The notes under the pieces are model-generated. The model had not been told where the DNA came from and did not search any database. It was given only the letters and a program-made list of their open reading frames with translations. A program made the position numbers and the translations under genes. This document shows, one piece after another, positions 5,983-9,140 of a DNA stretch of 9,140 nucleotides (within the stretch, counting starts at the first letter, position 1; each line of letters starts with the position of its first letter). This DNA comes from Pseudomonadota bacterium (GTDB taxonomy: Bacteria; Pseudomonadota; Alphaproteobacteria; Rhizobiales; Hyphomicrobiaceae): contig JAEYYQ010000014.1 of assembly GCA_023428365.1 (NCBI GenBank), positions 1 to 9,140 of the forward strand, in the 5' to 3' direction.

Positions 5983-7227
5983 ATGGACCCCTTCGTGGAC
6001 CCGGATCAACCACAAACGCATAACGCCTATGGCGCAGATCTCCCGCCGGGCGGCCGCCGGCTGGGTGCCTATGCTGCCACGCAGGCCGAAAGCCGCGGGC
6101 GAGTGTATCCCGAGCCGGACTGCCCGTTCCGCAGCCAGTTTCAGCGCGACCGGGATCGGGTGCTGCATTCCACGGCGTTCCGCCGGTTAACCTACAAGAC
6201 CCAGGTGTTCGTCTTTCACGAGGGGGATCACTATCGCAACCGCCTGACACACAGCCTGGAGGTTGCGCAGATCGCTCGCACGATCAGCCGCCAGTTGTGC
6301 CTCGATGAAGATTTGGCCGAGGCGCTGGCCCTGGCCCACGATCTCGGCCATCCGCCGTTTGGTCATGCCGGGGAGCGGGCTCTCGATACCGTGCTGCACG
6401 AGGCGGGCGGGTTCGACCACAACGTGCAAAGCTTCCGGGTCGTGACGCAGCTTGAGCGGAAGTATCAGGCGTTCGACGGTCTCAACCTATGCTGGGAGAC
6501 GCTCGAAGGGCTGATCAAGCACAACGGACCGCCGGCGCTTAGCCAGCGTCCTGGCGATCTGGCCGTCATGCGGGCGGTGGGCGAGGTCGATAAGGCGCTG
6601 TCGCTTGCTCTGGACCAATGGCCATCTGCCGAGGCGCAGGCGGCTGCGTTGGCCGATGAAATCGCCTGGATGACCCATGACATCGACGATGGACTGCGGG
6701 CGCGGCTTATCACCTTCGACGATCTGAAGGTGCCGCGGCTCGTCGCGCCGATTGCCGAGACCGTCGCAAAAGCGCCGTCAATCGACGAGTCGCGGAGGAT
6801 TTACGGTGTCACGCGGCAGCTGATTACCGTTCTGATCGCCGATGTCGTTCGTCAGTCTCGCGAGCGGCTGGCAGCCATTGCGCCGGTTCACCCGGACGAC
6901 ATCCGTGCCAGCGGCGAGGCCGTCGTTGCGTTCTCGCCAGAAACGGAAGCGGCGGTGCGACAGGTGAAGGGCTTTCTATTCCAGCGCATTTACCGTCATC
7001 CGCGCGTGAATTCGGTAATGAACAGCGCCGAAGAGATCGTCCGCGATCTCGTCGCTCGCTACCGGCGCGACCCGAGTGCGATGCCTGCGGCCTGGGCGGA
7101 GAACGCAAAAGGCACCGATGCGCTCGGCCGGGCACGGCTGGCGGGCGATTTTGTCGCCGGCATGACCGACCGCTACGCCATTGCCGAACATCGGCGGTTG
7201 TTTGACGCGACGCCGGATTTAGGTTAG
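5983..7227 (+). CDS. dgt: Deoxyguanosinetriphosphate triphosphohydrolase-like protein (HD domain)
   Basis: Hydrolyses dNTPs to deoxynucleosides and triphosphate, affecting dNTP pools. The HD-domain metal site is complete (ATG numbering): H90 (NRLTHSLEVAQ), H119-D120 (LAHDLGHPPFGHAGE) and D233 (MTHDIDDGL). The substrate-side motifs HSTAFRRLTYKTQVF and HEGDHYRNR are also intact. The C-terminal GMTDRYAIAEHRRLFDATPDLG is the classic family ending. The length of about 414 aa fits the shorter alphaproteobacterial class (about 400 aa) rather than E. coli Dgt (505 aa). A TTG at 5971 would add four residues; neither start has a good Shine-Dalgarno, and the ATG is chosen as the commoner codon. A TAAGAT (5949-5954) could be a -10 box but lacks a clear -35. 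It is divergent from erpA, and argS follows after the repeat array. Confidence 0.95.
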   Translation: MDPFVDPDQPQTHNAYGADLPPGGRRLGAYAATQAESRGRVYPEPDCPFRSQFQRDRDRVLHSTAFRRLTYKTQVFVFHEGDHYRNRLTHSLEVAQIARTISRQLCLDEDLAEALALAHDLGHPPFGHAGERALDTVLHEAGGFDHNVQSFRVVTQLERKYQAFDGLNLCWETLEGLIKHNGPPALSQRPGDLAVMRAVGEVDKALSLALDQWPSAEAQAAALADEIAWMTHDIDDGLRARLITFDDLKVPRLVAPIAETVAKAPSIDESRRIYGVTRQLITVLIADVVRQSRERLAAIAPVHPDDIRASGEAVVAFSPETEAAVRQVKGFLFQRIYRHPRVNSVMNSAEEIVRDLVARYRRDPSAMPAAWAENAKGTDALGRARLAGDFVAGMTDRYAIAEHRRLFDATPDLG

Positions 7228-7239
7228 CGCGCCAACCCC

Positions 7240-7348
7240 TGTTAGCATATCCACTCTCTTGTTAGCATGTTGCCCGCGTCTACGAGTTGGATTCCCTGCG
7301 CTTGTTAGGATATTCCGGGCTGCTGTTAGCATATGTCTGTTAGCAGGT
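7240..7348 (+). repeat. Array of five direct 11-bp repeats, consensus TGTTAGCATAT
   Basis: Copies lie at 7240-7250 (exact), 7260-7270 (TGTTAGCATGT), 7303-7313 (TGTTAGGATAT), 7324-7334 (exact) and 7338-7348 (TGTTAGCAGGT), all in the same orientation. Start-to-start distances are 20, 43, 21 and 14 bp, so most are near two helical turns or a multiple. A weaker GTTAGC also overlaps the dgt stop codon (7223-7228). The array fills most of the space between dgt and argS and ends 37 bp before the argS start. Spacers are unrelated and of varied length, which fits repeated protein-binding sites better than slipped duplication. Each copy contains TAGCAT, a weak -10-like hexamer. The binding factor is unknown. 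Confidence 0.85.
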
Positions 7349-7369
7349 GGGTGTCGTACCGACGCCCGC
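7347..7369 (+). promoter_or_regulatory. Hairpin in the argS leader
   Basis: GGTGGGTGTCG-type arms: 7347-7356 pairs with 7360-7369 around a 3-nt TAC loop (10 bp with two G-U pairs; the core GGGTGTCG/CGACGCCC is 7349-7367). It sits just after the last repeat and 5 nt before the argS Shine-Dalgarno. No T-run follows, so it is not a terminator. A role in translation control or mRNA stability is possible. Confidence 0.5.
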
Positions 7370-7374
7370 AGCCC

Positions 7375-7378
7375 GAGG
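7375..7378 (+). promoter_or_regulatory. Ribosome binding site fixing the argS start
   Basis: GAGG lies 7 nt before the ATG at 7386. The reading frame is open further upstream to 7347, but that part would encode a non-family leader through the hairpin, so 7386 is preferred. Confidence 0.6.
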
Positions 7379-7385
7379 TTGCCGA

Positions 7386-9140
7386 ATGAACGTTTTCGCC
7401 GAAGTGGAACAGCGCATCCGCGCTGCGCTCCAAGCGCTCCAGGCCGATGGCGCCTTGCCGGTCGATCTCCCGATCCGAGGCATCGAGGTCCAGGAAGCGC
7501 GCGATCCGGCACACGGCGACGTCGCGACCAATGTGGCCATGGTGCTGGCAAAGCCAACCGGCATGAAGCCGCGTGCGCTGGCTGAGATGATTGCTGAGCG
7601 GCTGACGGTGGTGCCCGAGTTCACGAAGGTCGATGTGGCGGGGCCTGGGTTCCTCAACATCACCATCGCGCCCGATGTTTGGCGGCGACTGGTCATCAGC
7701 ATCATGGAGCAGGGCGGTCAGTTCGGGCGTAGCGCCATCGGTGCCGGGCAGACTGTCAACGTCGAGTATGTATCCGCCAATCCGACCGGCCCGATGCACG
7801 TCGGCCATTGCCGTGGTGCGGTGTTCGGCGATGCACTATGCAATGTGCTGGCGTTCGCGGGATATGATGTGACACGCGAGTATTACATCAATGACGCGGG
7901 GGCTCAGGTCGATAAGCTCGGCCGGTCGACGTATCTGCGCTACCGCGAGGCGCTGGGCGAGGACATCGGCGAGATCCCCGAAGGGCTTTACCCCGGCGAT
8001 TATCAGAAGCCGATCGGCGCAAAGCTCGCTGAAGAATACGGCATGTCGCTCATCAACATGCCGGAAGAGCGGTGGCTGCCGATCACACGCGGTGCGGCGA
8101 TTTCGGAGCTGCTCGAACAGATCAAGGAAGACCTCGCCGCGCTCAACGTCCATCACGACGTGTTCTTCTCAGAGCGTTCACTGACCAGCGACGGCCGTGA
8201 TCAGGTCAAGGAAGCCATCGACCGGCTGCGGGCGAAGGATCTGATTTTCGAAGGTCGCCTTGAGCGGCCCAAAGGTCATGACGACGAGGAGTGGGAAGAT
8301 CGCGAGCAGACGCTGTTCCGCTCCACTGCGTTCGGCGATGACGTCGATCGTGCTCTGATGAAGTCTGATGGCGGCTACACCTATTTCGCCAACGACGTCG
8401 CCTATCACTACAACAAGCTCGAGCGCGGCTTCGACGCCTATCTCAACGTGCTCGGCGCCGATCACGTCGGCTACATCCCGCGCCTGAAGGCGGCCGTCAG
8501 CGCGCTATCGGATGGCAAAGCCAACTTCGCGACGCCGGTATGCCAGCTCGTGAAGATCCTGCGCGACGGCGAGCCGGTGCGGATGTCGAAGCGGGCGGGC
8601 ACGTTCGTTGCGCTGCGTGATGTCGTGGACGTGGTCGGGCGCGATCCGGTCCGTTTCATGATGCTGATGCGCAAGAACGACTCGGCACTCGACTTTGATC
8701 TCGCCAAGGTAATGGAGCAGTCGAAGGATAATCCGGTCTTCTATGTGCAATATGCGCACGCTCGGGCGGCGTCTATTTTCCGTAATGCACAGGAGGCTTT
8801 CCCCAGCCTCGATCTCTCAAACCTGAAATCGGCGGATCTTTCGCTGCTGTCCGACCCCGGAGAGATCGATCTGATCAAGCGGCTGGCGCGTTTTCCACGG
8901 ATTGTGGAGAGTGCCGCGCGTGAGCGCGAGCCGCACCGGGTGCCGTTCTACCTCTTTGATTTAGCATCAGCATTTCACCAGCAGTACGCCCGAGGCAATG
9001 AATCGCCACATTTGCGCTTCATACAACCTACCGACGCCGGAGCATCTGCAGCGAGGTTGGCGCTAGTCGCCGCAACGCAGCAGGTGGTAGCCTCCGGGCT
9101 GTCCATCCTCGGTGTGCAGGCTCCGAAAGAGATGCGATAA
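7386..9140 (+). CDS. argS: Arginyl-tRNA synthetase
   Basis: Class I aminoacyl-tRNA synthetase that charges tRNA-Arg with arginine using ATP. Domains in order: the ArgS-specific N-terminal additional domain (about 1-90; MNVFAEVEQRIRAAL, GDVATNVAM); the Rossmann catalytic domain with the HIGH signature as HVGH (138-141, within SANPTGPMHVGH) and the KMSKS loop as RMSKR (399-403); and the helical DALR anticodon-binding domain (about 455-584) ending LGVQAPKEMR. The 584-aa length is typical. The stop codon is the last three bases of the window, so the gene is complete. The start is the family-typical MNVF, with GAGG upstream. It follows dgt by 158 bp holding the repeat array and a hairpin, so it may have its own promoter rather than rely on dgt transcription. 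Confidence 0.97.
   Translation: MNVFAEVEQRIRAALQALQADGALPVDLPIRGIEVQEARDPAHGDVATNVAMVLAKPTGMKPRALAEMIAERLTVVPEFTKVDVAGPGFLNITIAPDVWRRLVISIMEQGGQFGRSAIGAGQTVNVEYVSANPTGPMHVGHCRGAVFGDALCNVLAFAGYDVTREYYINDAGAQVDKLGRSTYLRYREALGEDIGEIPEGLYPGDYQKPIGAKLAEEYGMSLINMPEERWLPITRGAAISELLEQIKEDLAALNVHHDVFFSERSLTSDGRDQVKEAIDRLRAKDLIFEGRLERPKGHDDEEWEDREQTLFRSTAFGDDVDRALMKSDGGYTYFANDVAYHYNKLERGFDAYLNVLGADHVGYIPRLKAAVSALSDGKANFATPVCQLVKILRDGEPVRMSKRAGTFVALRDVVDVVGRDPVRFMMLMRKNDSALDFDLAKVMEQSKDNPVFYVQYAHARAASIFRNAQEAFPSLDLSNLKSADLSLLSDPGEIDLIKRLARFPRIVESAAREREPHRVPFYLFDLASAFHQQYARGNESPHLRFIQPTDAGASAARLALVAATQQVVASGLSILGVQAPKEMR

Noticed and set aside
5845..6168. Long N-terminal extension of erpA
   Set aside because: The frame is open, but it runs antisense across the start of dgt, lacks family similarity, and a well-placed AGGA supports the short start at 5844.
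7240..7348. CRISPR array or integron-like repeats
   Set aside because: The repeats are only 11 bp, spacers are 3-32 bp and irregular, and no cas or integrase gene is present.
7326..7808. 160-aa open frame on the - strand across argS
   Set aside because: It lies antisense to conserved argS codons including the HIGH region; a shadow typical of GC-rich coding DNA.
8956..8970. TTTAGCATCA inside argS as another copy of the repeat
   Set aside because: Only a partial match, within conserved coding sequence, and isolated from the array.

Overview
The window reads as alphaproteobacterial chromosome, probably Hyphomicrobiales (Rhizobiales). It is GC-rich, and the erpA / dgt / argS neighbourhood and the style of the proteins recall Bradyrhizobium/Rhodopseudomonas relatives. 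This placement is inference; no rRNA or other marker is present. No IS element, CRISPR array, phage gene or tRNA was found, and every gene except the first is complete.

Left block (1-2248, + strand): the end of a catabolic operon. A GNAT-family acetyltransferase (start possibly outside the window) is followed 12 bp later by a hydroxypyruvate-isomerase-family TIM barrel (OtnI-like), then after 23 bp by a D-erythronate dehydrogenase-like short-chain dehydrogenase (DenD-like). Together they suggest breakdown of four-carbon acid sugars: DenD oxidises D-erythronate to 2-oxo-tetronate and OtnI converts that to 3-oxo-tetronate. The kinase and aldolase/decarboxylase steps (OtnK, OtnC) would have to lie outside the window. 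A terminator-like hairpin closes the operon.

Middle block (2249-3590): a 485-bp gene-free stretch rich in inverted repeats, then ribA (GTP cyclohydrolase II, first step of riboflavin synthesis) and a strong intrinsic terminator. About 200 nt just before ribA can fold into a multi-hairpin domain closed by a 10-12 bp long-range stem. It does not look like the FMN riboswitch and is a candidate undescribed leader RNA.

Right block (3595-9140): xth (exonuclease III, - strand), divergent from a small three-helix membrane protein of unknown role; a glutathione S-transferase and erpA (Fe-S carrier) in a probable erpA-gst operon on the - strand; and divergently dgt (dNTP triphosphohydrolase) followed by argS (arginyl-tRNA synthetase) on the + strand. 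The 158-bp dgt-argS gap contains five direct copies of an 11-bp motif, TGTTAGCATAT, spaced near 21 bp or multiples, plus a stable hairpin just before the argS ribosome binding site. This repeat array is the most unusual signal in the window.
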